Shown: piece after piece, positions 36,880-46,744 of the stretch
Position numbering within the stretch: the first letter of the stretch is position 1
How the letters are laid out: every line of letters begins with the position of its first letter
Assembly: GCA_030425425.1 (NCBI GenBank)
Contig: JAUIAO010000015.1
Location: 34,591 to 98,590, forward strand
Reading direction: 5' to 3'
From: Bacteroidia bacterium
Lineage (GTDB): Bacteria; Bacteroidota; Bacteroidia; Cytophagales; Cyclobacteriaceae
DNA: 64,000 nt
The notes under the pieces: generated by a model
What the model was told of the DNA's origin: nothing
Databases searched by the model: none
Seen by the model: the letters and a program-made list of their open reading frames with translations, nothing else
Position numbers and translations under genes: made by a program

Positions 36880-38166
36880 TTACTGACCCAACTCCTTCAA
36901 ATCAAATCCAATATCTTTCCGGAAATTCATGTTCTTCCATTTAATTTGGTCCGCTGCGGCATAACTATGGGCCAATGCTTCAGCCAGGTTTTTACCAAGT
37001 CCCGTCATAGCCATCACGCGTCCTCCGTTTGTCAGCAACTTGCCATTATCTTTTCTGGTACCAGCATGAAAAACGATGGCTGATTTCACTTCTTCTTTCA
37101 CCGTGATTTCATCTCCTTTGTCATAGCTTTCTGGATAACCTCCAGCAACCAAAATCACAGTAGAAGCAGTGTATGGTTCCACCTCCAATGTTTTCTCTCC
37201 CAATTGCCCATCAGCCGCAGCTTCTAACAGCTCCAGAAAATCTGATTTAATTCGTGGTAACACGACTTCTGTCTCAGGGTCTCCCATCCTTACATTGTAT
37301 TCTATTACATAAGGCTGGCCAGCATTGTTCATCAAACCGATAAACACAAATCCGGTATAATCCATTCCTTCTTCCGCTATTCCTTTGACGGTAGGCTTGA
37401 CTACTTCATCTTCTACCTTTTGCATAAATGCCTTGTCTGCAAATATCACCGGCGAAATGGCTCCCATTCCTCCTGTATTAAGGCCGGTATCTCCTTCACC
37501 AATTCTTTTGTAGTCTTTTGCTGCTGGTAATATCACATAGTCTTTACCATCTGTTAACACAAACACAGATAGCTCAATACCTGACAAAAACTCTTCGATC
37601 AAAACTTTTGCACTGGCATCTCCAAATTTTTTATTGACTATGAGATCGGTAAGGTTGGTTTTTGCTTCATCAATATCCTTTGTGATGAGTACCCCTTTAC
37701 CAGCAGCCAGTCCATCAGCTTTGAGTACATACGGAGGCTTAAGGCTTTCCAAAAACTCATAACCTTCTTTTAGATTCGCTTCAGTAATGATTTTCGCACC
37801 TGCAGTTGGCACACCGTACTTCTGCATAAAATCTTTAGCAAATTGCTTGCTGCCTTCCAGCATAGCTCCACTTTTTGCAGGACCCACTATTTTTAGATCC
37901 TTGAGTTCCGTTGCTGCTTTTAGATCATCTACTATTCCATTCACTAATGGCACTTCTGGCCCTATCACTACCAAATCAATCCCATTTTCAATAATGACAG
38001 ATTTGACCTGATTGTGATCATCAATATTAATTGGAAGATTTATAGCTACATTCTCCGTTCCACCATTCCCAGGAGCTACAAATACTTTATCGCACTTTGG
38101 GCTTTGTTTGATTTTCCATGCAAGTGTATGTTCTCTACCTCCAGAGCCTACGACCAGTATATTCAT
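36880..38166 (-). CDS. purD: Phosphoribosylamine--glycine ligase
   Basis: A 428-residue ATP-grasp enzyme that joins glycine to phosphoribosylamine in purine synthesis. It starts MNILVVGSGGREHTLAWKI. The other landmarks are FMQKYGVPTAGAKIITEAN, VLKADGLAAGKGVLITKD, VLIEEFLSGIELSVFVLTDG, RIGEGDTGLNTGGMGAISP and NVRMGDPETEVVLPRIKSD. Length and domain order are normal. It follows recQ on the same strand but is separated by an intrinsic terminator, so it has its own promoter. Confidence 0.96.
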   Translation of the reverse strand: MNILVVGSGGREHTLAWKIKQSPKCDKVFVAPGNGGTENVAINLPINIDDHNQVKSVIIENGIDLVVIGPEVPLVNGIVDDLKAATELKDLKIVGPAKSGAMLEGSKQFAKDFMQKYGVPTAGAKIITEANLKEGYEFLESLKPPYVLKADGLAAGKGVLITKDIDEAKTNLTDLIVNKKFGDASAKVLIEEFLSGIELSVFVLTDGKDYVILPAAKDYKRIGEGDTGLNTGGMGAISPVIFADKAFMQKVEDEVVKPTVKGIAEEGMDYTGFVFIGLMNNAGQPYVIEYNVRMGDPETEVVLPRIKSDFLELLEAAADGQLGEKTLEVEPYTASTVILVAGGYPESYDKGDEITVKEEVKSAIVFHAGTRKDNGKLLTNGGRVMAMTGLGKNLAEALAHSYAAADQIKWKNMNFRKDIGFDLKELGQ

Positions 38167-38183
38167 TACTTATTGATTAAAAA

Positions 38184-38214
38184 TTAAAAAGACCATCCAA
38201 AATTAGATGGTCTT
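38184..38214 (-). terminator. Intrinsic terminator downstream of recQ
   Basis: Read on the minus strand: AAGACCATC, an 8-base loop, GATGGTCTT, then a T-run. The stem lies at 38189-38197 and 38206-38214. It sits between the recQ stop and the purD start. Confidence 0.85.
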
Positions 38215-38241
38215 GTATTAAAATACTCTTTTTCAAATTTT

Positions 38242-40422
38242 TTAATGCGCGTATTCAGACATGAACTTGATACGCATAAGCCTCACTTCGTCTTCCGAGT
38301 AGTATTCTTCAAGTTCCTCCATTGCTTCTTCCATGTCATCAGTTTCTGAATTCATGAAATAATCATAAATATCATCTTGCCTGTCGTCATCTAATAGCTG
38401 ATCGATATAATAATCGAGATTGAGCTTCGTGCCACTGTAACAGATGTGTTCAATTTCGGTGATGAGATCCTCATACTTCATATCCTTAGATTCTGCTATT
38501 TCCTCAAGGTCTATCTTACGATCTATCTGCTGAATGATGAAAATCTTATTCTTGGACTTATTTGCAGAAGATTTCACCAATACATCTGAGGCTGTAATGA
38601 TGTCATTGTCCTCTACATACTTTTCTATAAGCTCCAGGAACGGCTTCCCAAACTTTCGTGCTTTGCTTTCACCTACTCCTACAATTTTGACCAAATCGTC
38701 CATAGTTGTAGGAAACAATGTAGCCATTTCTTCCATAGACGGATCTTGGAAAATAACATAAGGAGGCAAGTCTTTTTGTTTCGCCACCTTCTTTCTCAGG
38801 TGTTTGATCAGGTCAAAAAGGACTTTATCATAAGCTGTGGTATTGATTGTTTCCTTCTCTATTTCCTCCTCTTCACCTTCTGACTCAAACTCGTGATCTT
38901 TCACTAATTCTACATGATATGGGTCAGTAAGAAAATTCACTCCTTTATCAGCAAGTAAGAAAACCCCCGGGTTGTCAATGTCTTTTCTTATGAACTCATG
39001 CAATAAAGTCTGTCTGATTACCGATTTCCAGTAATGGTCATCTTGTTCAGCTCCCACGCCAAAAACCTTGAGCTGATCGTGACTATAGCTAAGTACATGA
39101 TCAGATTTTACTCCTCTAATCACATTGGCTATATGATCCATGTTGAATCGTTCACCAGTTTGCTTCACAGTTTCTATGACCTGTTGCACGCATTCCAACC
39201 CTTCAAATTTCTCACGAGGCGTCAGACAATTGTCACAAGTCTCACAATTGTCCACATGATATTCTTCACCAAAATAATGGAGCAGCTGTTTACGCCTACA
39301 AACAGCAGACTCTGAGTAAAGCGCCATTTCTTCCAACAAGAATCTGGAATTTTCACGCTCTGTAACAGTCTTATCTTTATTGAATTTCTCAAGCTTCAAA
39401 ATGTCATTGTAACTGTAAAACATGATCACCTTGCTGGTAATACCATCTCTGCCAGCTCTTCCAGTTTCCTGATAATATCCCTCAATAGACTTTGGTACAT
39501 CATAATGTATTACATATCGAACATCAGGCTTATCAATTCCCATCCCAAACGCAATTGTTGCCACAATCACATCTACATCTTCATTGAGAAAAGCATCCTG
39601 ATTTTTCATTCTGATACCACTATCCATCCCTGCATGGTATGGAGCTACTTTCACTCCATTTACTCTTAGGAATTCGGCAATTTCCTCCACCTTTTTTCGA
39701 CTCAGACAATAAACAATTCCAGACTCTCCTTTATGTTCTTTGACCACACGAATGAGCTGCTTTTTAGCTTGTTTCTTAGGTTTTACCTCGTAGACCAAAT
39801 TGGTTCTGTTAAAGGAAGATTTAAAAACATCCGCATCCTCTATTTCGAGATTCTTTTTAATATCCAGCTGCACTTTAGGTGTTGCTGTAGCCGTCAGAGC
39901 CACAACGGGTATATCTCCAAATCCTTTTATAATCGCCTTGATTCTTCGGTACTCTGGTCTGAAATCATGCCCCCATTCTGATATACAATGGGCCTCATCT
40001 ACGGCCACAAAAGAAATGTGAGCCTGTTTCAAAAATTCAATATTTGCTTCTTTTGTGAGTGACTCAGGAGCTACATAAAGTAGTTTTACTTCACCTGCCA
40101 AAGTTTCCTTTTTCACCTTGGTCATTTCTCCTTTAGTGAGGGTACTATTCAGGAATTTCGCATTGATCCCTACAGCGTTCATTTGATCCACCTGATTTTT
40201 CATCAAGGCTATAAGTGGGGAAATCACAATAGCGGTACCTTCTTTTGCTATAGCTGGCAATTGATAGCACAACGACTTTCCTGCTCCTGTTGGCATGATC
40301 ACAAATGTATCTTTGCCGTTCATCACATTCTCTATGATCTCCTCTTGTGTACCTCTGAAGGTATTGTATCCAAAAACTCTCTTAAGGGTATCTCTTAATT
40401 TATTTTCTGTTCCAGTCTCCAT
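38242..40422 (-). CDS. recQ: ATP-dependent DNA helicase RecQ
   Basis: A 726-residue RecQ helicase. Walker A is MPTGAGKSLCYQLPAIA (residues 43-59), motif II DEAHCISEWGHDFRPEYRRI, and motif VI YYQETGRAGRDG. The RecQ zinc site uses the Cys residues of AVCRRKQLLHYFG and NCETCDNCL. A winged-helix region and an HRDC domain (YDKVLFDLIKHLRKKVAKQK, about 545-620) follow. The last 100 residues form an acidic extension (DDDRQDDIYDYFMNSETDD, then MEELEEYYSEDEVRLMR) not found in E. coli RecQ but common in this phylum. It is monocistronic. Confidence 0.95.
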   Translation of the reverse strand: METGTENKLRDTLKRVFGYNTFRGTQEEIIENVMNGKDTFVIMPTGAGKSLCYQLPAIAKEGTAIVISPLIALMKNQVDQMNAVGINAKFLNSTLTKGEMTKVKKETLAGEVKLLYVAPESLTKEANIEFLKQAHISFVAVDEAHCISEWGHDFRPEYRRIKAIIKGFGDIPVVALTATATPKVQLDIKKNLEIEDADVFKSSFNRTNLVYEVKPKKQAKKQLIRVVKEHKGESGIVYCLSRKKVEEIAEFLRVNGVKVAPYHAGMDSGIRMKNQDAFLNEDVDVIVATIAFGMGIDKPDVRYVIHYDVPKSIEGYYQETGRAGRDGITSKVIMFYSYNDILKLEKFNKDKTVTERENSRFLLEEMALYSESAVCRRKQLLHYFGEEYHVDNCETCDNCLTPREKFEGLECVQQVIETVKQTGERFNMDHIANVIRGVKSDHVLSYSHDQLKVFGVGAEQDDHYWKSVIRQTLLHEFIRKDIDNPGVFLLADKGVNFLTDPYHVELVKDHEFESEGEEEEIEKETINTTAYDKVLFDLIKHLRKKVAKQKDLPPYVIFQDPSMEEMATLFPTTMDDLVKIVGVGESKARKFGKPFLELIEKYVEDNDIITASDVLVKSSANKSKNKIFIIQQIDRKIDLEEIAESKDMKYEDLITEIEHICYSGTKLNLDYYIDQLLDDDRQDDIYDYFMNSETDDMEEAMEELEEYYSEDEVRLMRIKFMSEYAH

Positions 40423-40510
40423 GCACTTCTCTTAGTTAGAAGTATAAATTAATCAAAAAAAATATTTTAGTCATCAATATTTGACGTTTCTTCCTGCAGG
40501 CAGAATATCC

Positions 40511-40539
40511 TTTGACTTAGATCGAATATTCTATCTTTG
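40511..40539 (+). promoter_or_regulatory. Promoter of manC
   Basis: TTTG at 40511-40514, a 17-base spacer, and TATCTTTG at 40532-40539 fit the Bacteroidota promoter. It lies 43 bp before the manC ATG. Confidence 0.65.
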
Positions 40540-40581
40540 GCCAACCTATTAATAATTTCAATATAACAATTTCACACCATT

Positions 40582-41652
40582 ATGAATAGTAAAATTCATG
40601 TAGTGATTATGGCGGGTGGTACGGGTACTCGCTTTTGGCCATACAGCAGGAACAACAAACCTAAGCAGTTTTTGGATGTTTTGGGTACCGGCAGATCATT
40701 GCTACAAATGACATATGACAGATTCTCAAAAGATGTACCTGATGAGAATATCTGGATCGTCTCAAATGAAATCTATGATGAGTTGCTCTCAGAACAGCTC
40801 CCTAATCTCCCAAAAGACAATATTCTTTTGGAACCTTCCAAAAGAAACACTGCCCCATGTGTGGCCTACGCGGCATACAAAATTAAGCAAAAAGACCCTG
40901 ATGCTGTCATGGTTATCCTGCCTTCTGATCACATTATTTTTAAAGAGGAAGCATTTTTGAACGTCATTCATCAGGCAGTAGATCATGCGGATGAATCCAA
41001 ACTTTTCACAATAGGTATTTCCCCAAACAGACCGGAAACTGGTTATGGGTACATTCAGTTTTCAGAAAGTGAAGAAGTGATCAAAAAAGTAAAAACATTC
41101 ACCGAAAAACCACAATTGGATTTAGCTAAGAAATTTTTGGTGAGCGGTGATTTCGTATGGAATGCCGGCATATTTGTTTGGAGTGTGAAAGCAATTGTCT
41201 CTGCATTTGAAAAGTACCAGGATGAATTGGCTGAGACTTTCGCAGAAGGGGCCGATAAGTATTTCTCAGAGGATGAAAATGCCTTTATCAAAACAGCATA
41301 TTCTCTGAGTAAAAGCATTTCCATTGATTATGCAATCATGGAAAAATCTGATGATGTATATGTGGTATTAGGAGATTTTGGCTGGTCGGATCTTGGCTCT
41401 TGGAATGCGCTCCATGAAATCAAAGACAAGGACGAAAACGAAAATGTTTTCGAAGGAAATGTGATTCCTTATAATACCAAAGACACGTATGTGCTCAGCA
41501 AAACTGACAGAGTTATTCTCACACATGAACTAGACGGATACCTGGTGGCAGACTTTGAAGATGTATTACTCATCTGTAAAAAGGGAGATTCAGGTGTATT
41601 CCGTCAGTTTGTGAATGACGTGAAAGCAGAAAAAGGAGAAGAGTTTATATAA
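40582..41652 (+). CDS. manC: Mannose-1-phosphate guanylyltransferase
   Basis: A 356-residue nucleotidyltransferase that makes GDP-mannose from mannose-1-phosphate and GTP for surface polysaccharides. The N-terminal signature VIMAGGTGTRFWPYSR is followed by NKPKQFLDVLG, DHIIFKEEAF, ETGYGYIQFS, FTEKPQLDLAKKFL, WNAGIFVWS and DYAIMEKSDDVYVV. It stops at the end of the transferase domain, so the C-terminal cupin (phosphomannose isomerase) module of the fused type is absent, as is normal here. Its 3' end overlaps the convergent rlmB gene by 8 bp. Confidence 0.93.
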   Translation: MNSKIHVVIMAGGTGTRFWPYSRNNKPKQFLDVLGTGRSLLQMTYDRFSKDVPDENIWIVSNEIYDELLSEQLPNLPKDNILLEPSKRNTAPCVAYAAYKIKQKDPDAVMVILPSDHIIFKEEAFLNVIHQAVDHADESKLFTIGISPNRPETGYGYIQFSESEEVIKKVKTFTEKPQLDLAKKFLVSGDFVWNAGIFVWSVKAIVSAFEKYQDELAETFAEGADKYFSEDENAFIKTAYSLSKSISIDYAIMEKSDDVYVVLGDFGWSDLGSWNALHEIKDKDENENVFEGNVIPYNTKDTYVLSKTDRVILTHELDGYLVADFEDVLLICKKGDSGVFRQFVNDVKAEKGEEFI

Positions 41653-42391
41653 ACCTTTGACGATTGGCTTCATAGATGACCATGGCTGCTGCGGCAGACA
41701 CATTCAGTGATTCTATGGAGCCGGTTATCGGAATTTTGGCTTTTATGTCTACCAAGTCCAATAGAACTGGAGATATCCCTTCATCCTCCGACCCCATGAT
41801 AATGGCAGTTGGCACAATCATATCAATATCCTGGAAAAATGATTCCGCTTTTTCCGTACTGGCTACCAGCTGCAGACCAGAATCTTTCAAAAACTGAACA
41901 GCCGCTTTGAAATTGCTTTCCCTACATACAGGAATGAAATTTAATGCTCCTGCAGAAGTTTTAATCGCATCGGCATTGATTTGAGCACTGTTTTTTGTAG
42001 GAATCAAAATAGCGTCCACACCCATGCATTCTGCTGTTCTCGCTATTGCTCCAAAATTTCTCACGTCAGTCACACGATCAAGCACCAGAATCAATGGTGT
42101 CTTTCGGTCTTCAAAAATCTGAGGCAGCACATGTTCAATATTGTGATATTGTACTGGTGACACGAATGCCACCACCCCCTGATGATTCTTTCGGGTAAAT
42201 CGATTGATTTTTTCCACAGGAACAGAAGAATGTGGAATCTCCCGCTCATGCATCAATAAATTGAGCTCTTTAACCAAATCTCCTTTCAGGCCTTTCTGTA
42301 TAAAAACTTTTTCCAAATCCCGACCAGATTGAATGGTTTCGATCACTGCTCTGATCCCATAAATCAGGTTTTCATATTTCTTATCTGCCAT
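41645..42391 (-). CDS. rlmB: 23S rRNA (guanosine-2'-O)-methyltransferase RlmB
   Basis: A 248-residue SPOUT-class methyltransferase for G2251 of 23S rRNA. The start is taken at MADKKYENLIYGIRAVIE, which begins 2 bp after the upstream stop and matches the family; an upstream in-frame Met lies inside the preceding gene. It has the N-terminal substrate-binding domain (about 1-75) and the knotted C-terminal domain with LVLDRVTDVRNFGAIARTAE, TSAGALNFIPVCR, AIIMGSEDEGISP and PITGSIESLNVSAAAAMVIYE. Confidence 0.94.
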   Translation of the reverse strand: MADKKYENLIYGIRAVIETIQSGRDLEKVFIQKGLKGDLVKELNLLMHEREIPHSSVPVEKINRFTRKNHQGVVAFVSPVQYHNIEHVLPQIFEDRKTPLILVLDRVTDVRNFGAIARTAECMGVDAILIPTKNSAQINADAIKTSAGALNFIPVCRESNFKAAVQFLKDSGLQLVASTEKAESFFQDIDMIVPTAIIMGSEDEGISPVLLDLVDIKAKIPITGSIESLNVSAAAAMVIYEANRQRFI

Positions 42392-42393
42392 CT

Positions 42394-43533
42394 TTATCCT
42401 TTTCTGATGCGACCAACTTGTTGATACCAATACTTCTCGTATGCTTTTTCTCGTTTGAGCACGTACATATCAGACGTAAAGAGAGTTGAAATCCTGATGA
42501 ATTCAAATTCAATCCCATCATTATAATACCAAACCTCGGTCCTTTTGGAGCGATATACCTCATCAGGCTTTCCATAAATCGTATAGACGATTCCACGGTC
42601 CGTTTTCCATCCCTGTTTGTAATCCGTAAAAAGAATGTTGGCTTGCTCAAGCCGGTTATAATAAAACTTTATGGCACTCTTGGCCCGAAATTTAGTCCCA
42701 TAAGTACCCAGCCAGAATTGTTCGAAGGCCTTTTTATTCATATTGCCTTTAAGATTTTTCAGCTCTGTTGGTGTGGTGATGTAAGTAAGTGGGTCAATCA
42801 GCTCCTCCAACTTCTTATACTCAGGATAGTATGAAGGACAATGGAGTAATGTAACTCCCCCTCCGTCCATGGTGTCTTTTTGGACGAGGTAAAAATGGTA
42901 ATTTTCGAGTCCCGTTAGTTTATCATTAAAAAAATACGAACTATCAATAGGCAGATTGGGCGCCAGTGGTTTCATGATACCCATTGGTGGATCAGCAGGC
43001 CCAAATGCATCCTGATATTGATAAACATGATATGCTCCCGCATCGCTGAAAGTTACAGACTCAGAAGTGATATAATTTGAGAGTATCGGATAACCTCTCT
43101 CTCTGATAGGATAGAAATTGGGATACCAAATATTTCGATCTATTTTCAAATCCTTGAACCAATATGCATTTTCGGATTGATTATGAATACTCACCACCAA
43201 AAGGTCCCCTTGTGGATTACCCAATGGAAATTTTAAAAATATTTCATCAGGAACCATGTACAAAGTATCTATCGCCACATTCACTGTATCATGCCTGACA
43301 GCATCATATCCGAATTGTGCCAATAAATCTACCTTGAATTGATGTAGTGAGTCGCCTTTAACCTGTAGGAGCAACTGAAGATCTTCATTGTTTCTAATTA
43401 ATCTAGCCTGTATAAAAAGCTCTCCTTCCAGGTCATAATGATAATTCATATTGACCTGAGTCAAGTCAAAGGCACGAATTGTAAATGATAGTAGGATGAA
43501 AAGCAGAAAAACAGAAATCTTTTGTATTGCCAT
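42394..43533 (-). CDS. GWxTD domain-containing protein
   Basis: A 379-residue exported protein with a signal peptide (MAIQKISVFLLFILLSFTIRA). The hallmark GWKTDRGIVYTIYGKPDEVY is at about residues 310-330, preceded by EQFWLGTYGTKFRAKSAIKF. The domain is found in many Bacteroidota without an established role. Residues 20-250 look like two beta-sandwich domains. It is the upstream gene of rlmB with 2 bp between, so they are co-transcribed. Confidence 0.88.
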   Translation of the reverse strand: MAIQKISVFLLFILLSFTIRAFDLTQVNMNYHYDLEGELFIQARLIRNNEDLQLLLQVKGDSLHQFKVDLLAQFGYDAVRHDTVNVAIDTLYMVPDEIFLKFPLGNPQGDLLVVSIHNQSENAYWFKDLKIDRNIWYPNFYPIRERGYPILSNYITSESVTFSDAGAYHVYQYQDAFGPADPPMGIMKPLAPNLPIDSSYFFNDKLTGLENYHFYLVQKDTMDGGGVTLLHCPSYYPEYKKLEELIDPLTYITTPTELKNLKGNMNKKAFEQFWLGTYGTKFRAKSAIKFYYNRLEQANILFTDYKQGWKTDRGIVYTIYGKPDEVYRSKRTEVWYYNDGIEFEFIRISTLFTSDMYVLKREKAYEKYWYQQVGRIRKG

Positions 43534-43583
43534 ACGGCGAAAAAGTTAAGTAATAATTTGGTTTCTTTGCCAAAAAACTTGTG

Positions 43584-44354
43584 ATGAGTGTATATACAAC
43601 AGAAATAGCTTCGGATCAAATTCCTTCAGATAACCCAATACATCAGAGATTGTTGAAAGCCTATACGGTGGCAGCTCCAATGGTTTCTGGCGACCTGTTG
43701 GAATTGGGCTGTGGAGAAGGACGAGGTGTGGAGCAATTACTACCAAATGCAGACAGCTATCTGGGCCTGGATAAGATTGAGTCAGTGATCACCAAACTTC
43801 GTGAAAAATATCCTAATGCGCAGTTTGAATCTGGAGTATTTCCACCTATCAAAATTCCCGACAATAGCTTTGATACAGTGGTCAGCTTCCAGGTGATAGA
43901 ACACATTAAAAATGACGCACTGTTTTTATCTGAAATACAGCGGATACTAAAGCCGGGCGGTAAGGCGATTATTTCCACTCCAAACATCAAAATGACGCTG
44001 AGCCGAAACCCATGGCATGAGAGAGAGTATACAGCCGATGAATTGGAAAAACTGGCCTCTAAATATTTTTCAAAAGTAGAGATGAAAGGGATAGCAGGTA
44101 GTGAAAGAGTGATGGAATATCATGACAGAAACCGTGAATCTGTCCAAAAAATCATGAAATATGATGTACTCAACTTGCAATATCGGCTACCTGCCGCCTT
44201 GCTAAGAAAACCATATGACTTGCTAAACAGACGAAACCGAAACAAGCTACAAGATCAGGTAGATGAACTAGTCATGTCCATCTCTCAAGCAGACTATTTT
44301 GTGAACGAAAAGTCTGAACAAAACCTCGATTTATTTTGTATATTATATAAATAA
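43584..44354 (+). CDS. Class I SAM-dependent methyltransferase
   Basis: A 256-residue methyltransferase. The SAM-binding motif is GDLLELGCGEGRGVEQLLP, followed by YLGLDKIESVITKL, a motif-IV-like FDTVVSFQVIEHIKND and the loop ILKPGGKAIISTPNI. The ATG at 43584 is preferred over the adjacent GTG at 43581. The C-terminal part (NLQYRLPAALLRKPYDLL) suggests a substrate-binding helix typical of methyltransferases of small molecules or glycans; the substrate is unknown. The Dps gene follows after 13 bp. Confidence 0.85.
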   Translation: MSVYTTEIASDQIPSDNPIHQRLLKAYTVAAPMVSGDLLELGCGEGRGVEQLLPNADSYLGLDKIESVITKLREKYPNAQFESGVFPPIKIPDNSFDTVVSFQVIEHIKNDALFLSEIQRILKPGGKAIISTPNIKMTLSRNPWHEREYTADELEKLASKYFSKVEMKGIAGSERVMEYHDRNRESVQKIMKYDVLNLQYRLPAALLRKPYDLLNRRNRNKLQDQVDELVMSISQADYFVNEKSEQNLDLFCILYK

Positions 44355-44367
44355 AAATGACAAAATA

Positions 44368-44811
44368 ATGAGTACAGAAAAACTAGTAAAAGAACTCAAT
44401 CAGTTATTAAGCGACTTTCACATTTATTATCAAAATACAAGAGGGTTTCATTGGAACATCAAAGGGCATAAGTTTTTTGAGCTTCACGTAAAGTTCGAAG
44501 AATTATATACTGAATCCCTGACCAACATCGATGAAATCGCTGAACGAATTTTAACCATCGGTGGACAGCCTCTTCATACCTTTGAGGATTACCAGAACAC
44601 TTCGAAACTAAAAGTTCACAAAAATGTATCTCAGGATAGTGAATGCGTAGAAGCGATCTATGCGCAATTGGGACAATTAGTAGAGCAAGAAAATGTAGTG
44701 AAGGAACTAGCTGTAGAAGCTGGCGACAATGAAACTGAAGACATGATGATAGGCCTGGCAAATGGACAGCAAAAAACCATGTGGATGTTCAGATCATGGT
44801 TAGGTAAATAA
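44368..44811 (+). CDS. dps: Dps-family ferritin-like protein
   Basis: A 147-residue member of the Dps family, which forms 12-mers that oxidise iron with peroxide and protect DNA. The dinuclear-site residues are in RGFHWNIKGHKFFELHVKFEE and the second helix LYTESLTNIDEIAERILTIGG. The N-terminus lacks the long basic tail of E. coli Dps, so direct DNA binding is doubtful. It follows the methyltransferase by 13 bp and is likely in the same transcript, although an own promoter is usual for Dps. Confidence 0.93.
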   Translation: MSTEKLVKELNQLLSDFHIYYQNTRGFHWNIKGHKFFELHVKFEELYTESLTNIDEIAERILTIGGQPLHTFEDYQNTSKLKVHKNVSQDSECVEAIYAQLGQLVEQENVVKELAVEAGDNETEDMMIGLANGQQKTMWMFRSWLGK

Positions 44812-44819
44812 TCTAAAGA

Positions 44820-46700
44820 TCAATTATTAAAATATCGGTCGTACCAATTCTGAAAAACGAAAAGCGACCAAACCAAAATATGTGAATCGCCCGGATCGAA
44901 AGAATTTAGTTTCTTCTTGAGCCGGGCGATTTCTTTTACATCGAAAATTCCCTGCTCCTCTATTTTCTCAGCATTGAAAACTTTTCGATCCAATTCCGTT
45001 TTCAATTCCTTTCTAAACCAACCCAAAAGCGGCACTTCAAATCCATGCTTCGGGCGAGTATATAATACTTTAGGCAATATCTCCCTGAATGCTTCTCTCA
45101 AAACAATCTTTCTGGAATTCCCTTTTGCCTTTAGGCTCTGATCCATATCAAAAGCCAGTTTCACCACATTAGGGTCAAGAAATGGCACTCGTACTTCCAG
45201 ACTATTGGCCATACTCATCAAATCTACCTTTGTCAGCATATCACCCTGAAGTACCAGTTGAGAATCCAACGCCAAAACTTCATTCAAAGACCCATTCTTC
45301 ATTAGACTCAAAAACTCTCCCTTCACCGATTCAGAGACAGTTCTAAACTCCGGCTTCAACAACTTATTGATCTGCTGGTCTCTAATGAAACTGGCCAGAA
45401 ACCAATAGCGGTTTTTATGATCCAGCTTTTTCAAACTCGCAAACCGATCCAGTTTTCTGAAAGTGTCCGTCAGTTTATTATTCCTGGATTTAGGAAGTAT
45501 TTTCCAAATTGCTCCCAACCCGGATATCATCTCGCTTTTAGCACCAGATTGCTGAGCAAGCAGCCAGGCACTGTGCTTGTTGTAGCCAGAAAATATCTCA
45601 TCTGCACCATCACCGGAAAGAGCCACAGTTACGTGTTTCCTGGTCTCCCGACTCAGCATATATACAGGCAGAGCAGACGAATCCCCAAATGGCTCATCCA
45701 GATAATCAACCATTTCCTGCACGTGGGCAAGCAGATCGTCATTGGTTAGTGAAAACACATGGTGATCAGTTTTGAATTTCTCCGCTACCAACTGAGCATA
45801 GTGCGTTTCATCAAAATACTTATTGTCTTTGAAGCCAATGCTATAGGTTTTCAGATCGCTAACCTGTTCACTAGCGAGTGCTACTATCACCGAGGAATCT
45901 ATCCCACCACTCAAAAATGCCCCCAGAGGTACATCAGCAATAAGTCGATCAGTAACACTTTTTCTCAGGGTTTCAACAAGCTGCTTTTTACCCTCTTCTA
46001 GGTTCTTTATTGTTGGTGATTCCTCATGCGGAAAATCATAATATCGCTCAGTTCTTACCTGTCCATCTTTCACCAGTAAATAATGTCCGGGCTTCAGCTT
46101 GTGTACTCCTTCGTAGATGGACAGTGGAGCAGGAATGTAAGTCAGTTGAAAAAACAAGTGTAGTGCTTCCTTGTTAATCGCCTTTTTCAAGCCATAAGCC
46201 ATCAGAGATTTATGCTCTGAAGCAAACAAAAACTTATTTTCATCATGATGAAAAAGCAAAGGTTTGATCCCATATCGATCCCTTGTCACAAAAAGGCTTT
46301 TCTCTACCTGATCATAGATCGCAAAAGCAAAAAAACCATTCAGCTTCTCCAGCATGGCCTCTCTCCACTCGATATAAGCGTAGAGTAGAACTTCAGTATC
46401 TGAGTCAGATTGAAATGTGTGGCCTTTGGACTTTAATTCTTCACGAATTCCCTTATAATTATAGATTTCTCCATTGAAGACAATATGAAATCTCCCACTA
46501 GCATCCTTCATGGGTTGATTCCCTGCACTGGATGTATCAATGATTGACAAACGGCGATGACCAATACCCACCACCTCGTCAAACCATGAATTATGGACAT
46601 CAGGTCCTCTTTTTTCGAGTTTACGAGTAGCTCCCTCCAGATGCACCAAATTGATCCTCCCGATGGAGTTAAAAGCAAAAATTCCTGTTATTCCACACAT
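44820..46700 (-). CDS. asnB: Asparagine synthase (glutamine-hydrolysing)
   Basis: A 626-residue two-domain enzyme. The N-terminal class II glutaminase starts at Cys2 (MCGITGIFAF) and includes RRLSIIDTSSAGNQPM and FNGEIYNYKGIREEL. The C-terminal synthetase domain has the PP-loop FLSGGIDSSVIVAL and the signature VDLMSMANSLEVRVPFLDPN. It converts aspartate to asparagine with glutamine. In Bacteroidota such genes often sit with polysaccharide genes, but here it is a single leftward gene, divergent from the NlpC gene with 44 bp between. Confidence 0.93.
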   Translation of the reverse strand: MCGITGIFAFNSIGRINLVHLEGATRKLEKRGPDVHNSWFDEVVGIGHRRLSIIDTSSAGNQPMKDASGRFHIVFNGEIYNYKGIREELKSKGHTFQSDSDTEVLLYAYIEWREAMLEKLNGFFAFAIYDQVEKSLFVTRDRYGIKPLLFHHDENKFLFASEHKSLMAYGLKKAINKEALHLFFQLTYIPAPLSIYEGVHKLKPGHYLLVKDGQVRTERYYDFPHEESPTIKNLEEGKKQLVETLRKSVTDRLIADVPLGAFLSGGIDSSVIVALASEQVSDLKTYSIGFKDNKYFDETHYAQLVAEKFKTDHHVFSLTNDDLLAHVQEMVDYLDEPFGDSSALPVYMLSRETRKHVTVALSGDGADEIFSGYNKHSAWLLAQQSGAKSEMISGLGAIWKILPKSRNNKLTDTFRKLDRFASLKKLDHKNRYWFLASFIRDQQINKLLKPEFRTVSESVKGEFLSLMKNGSLNEVLALDSQLVLQGDMLTKVDLMSMANSLEVRVPFLDPNVVKLAFDMDQSLKAKGNSRKIVLREAFREILPKVLYTRPKHGFEVPLLGWFRKELKTELDRKVFNAEKIEEQGIFDVKEIARLKKKLNSFDPGDSHILVWSLFVFQNWYDRYFNN

Positions 46701-46744
46701 ATCAGGTTAAATTTATATCCTTAAAACAGAATATCAACGCCATT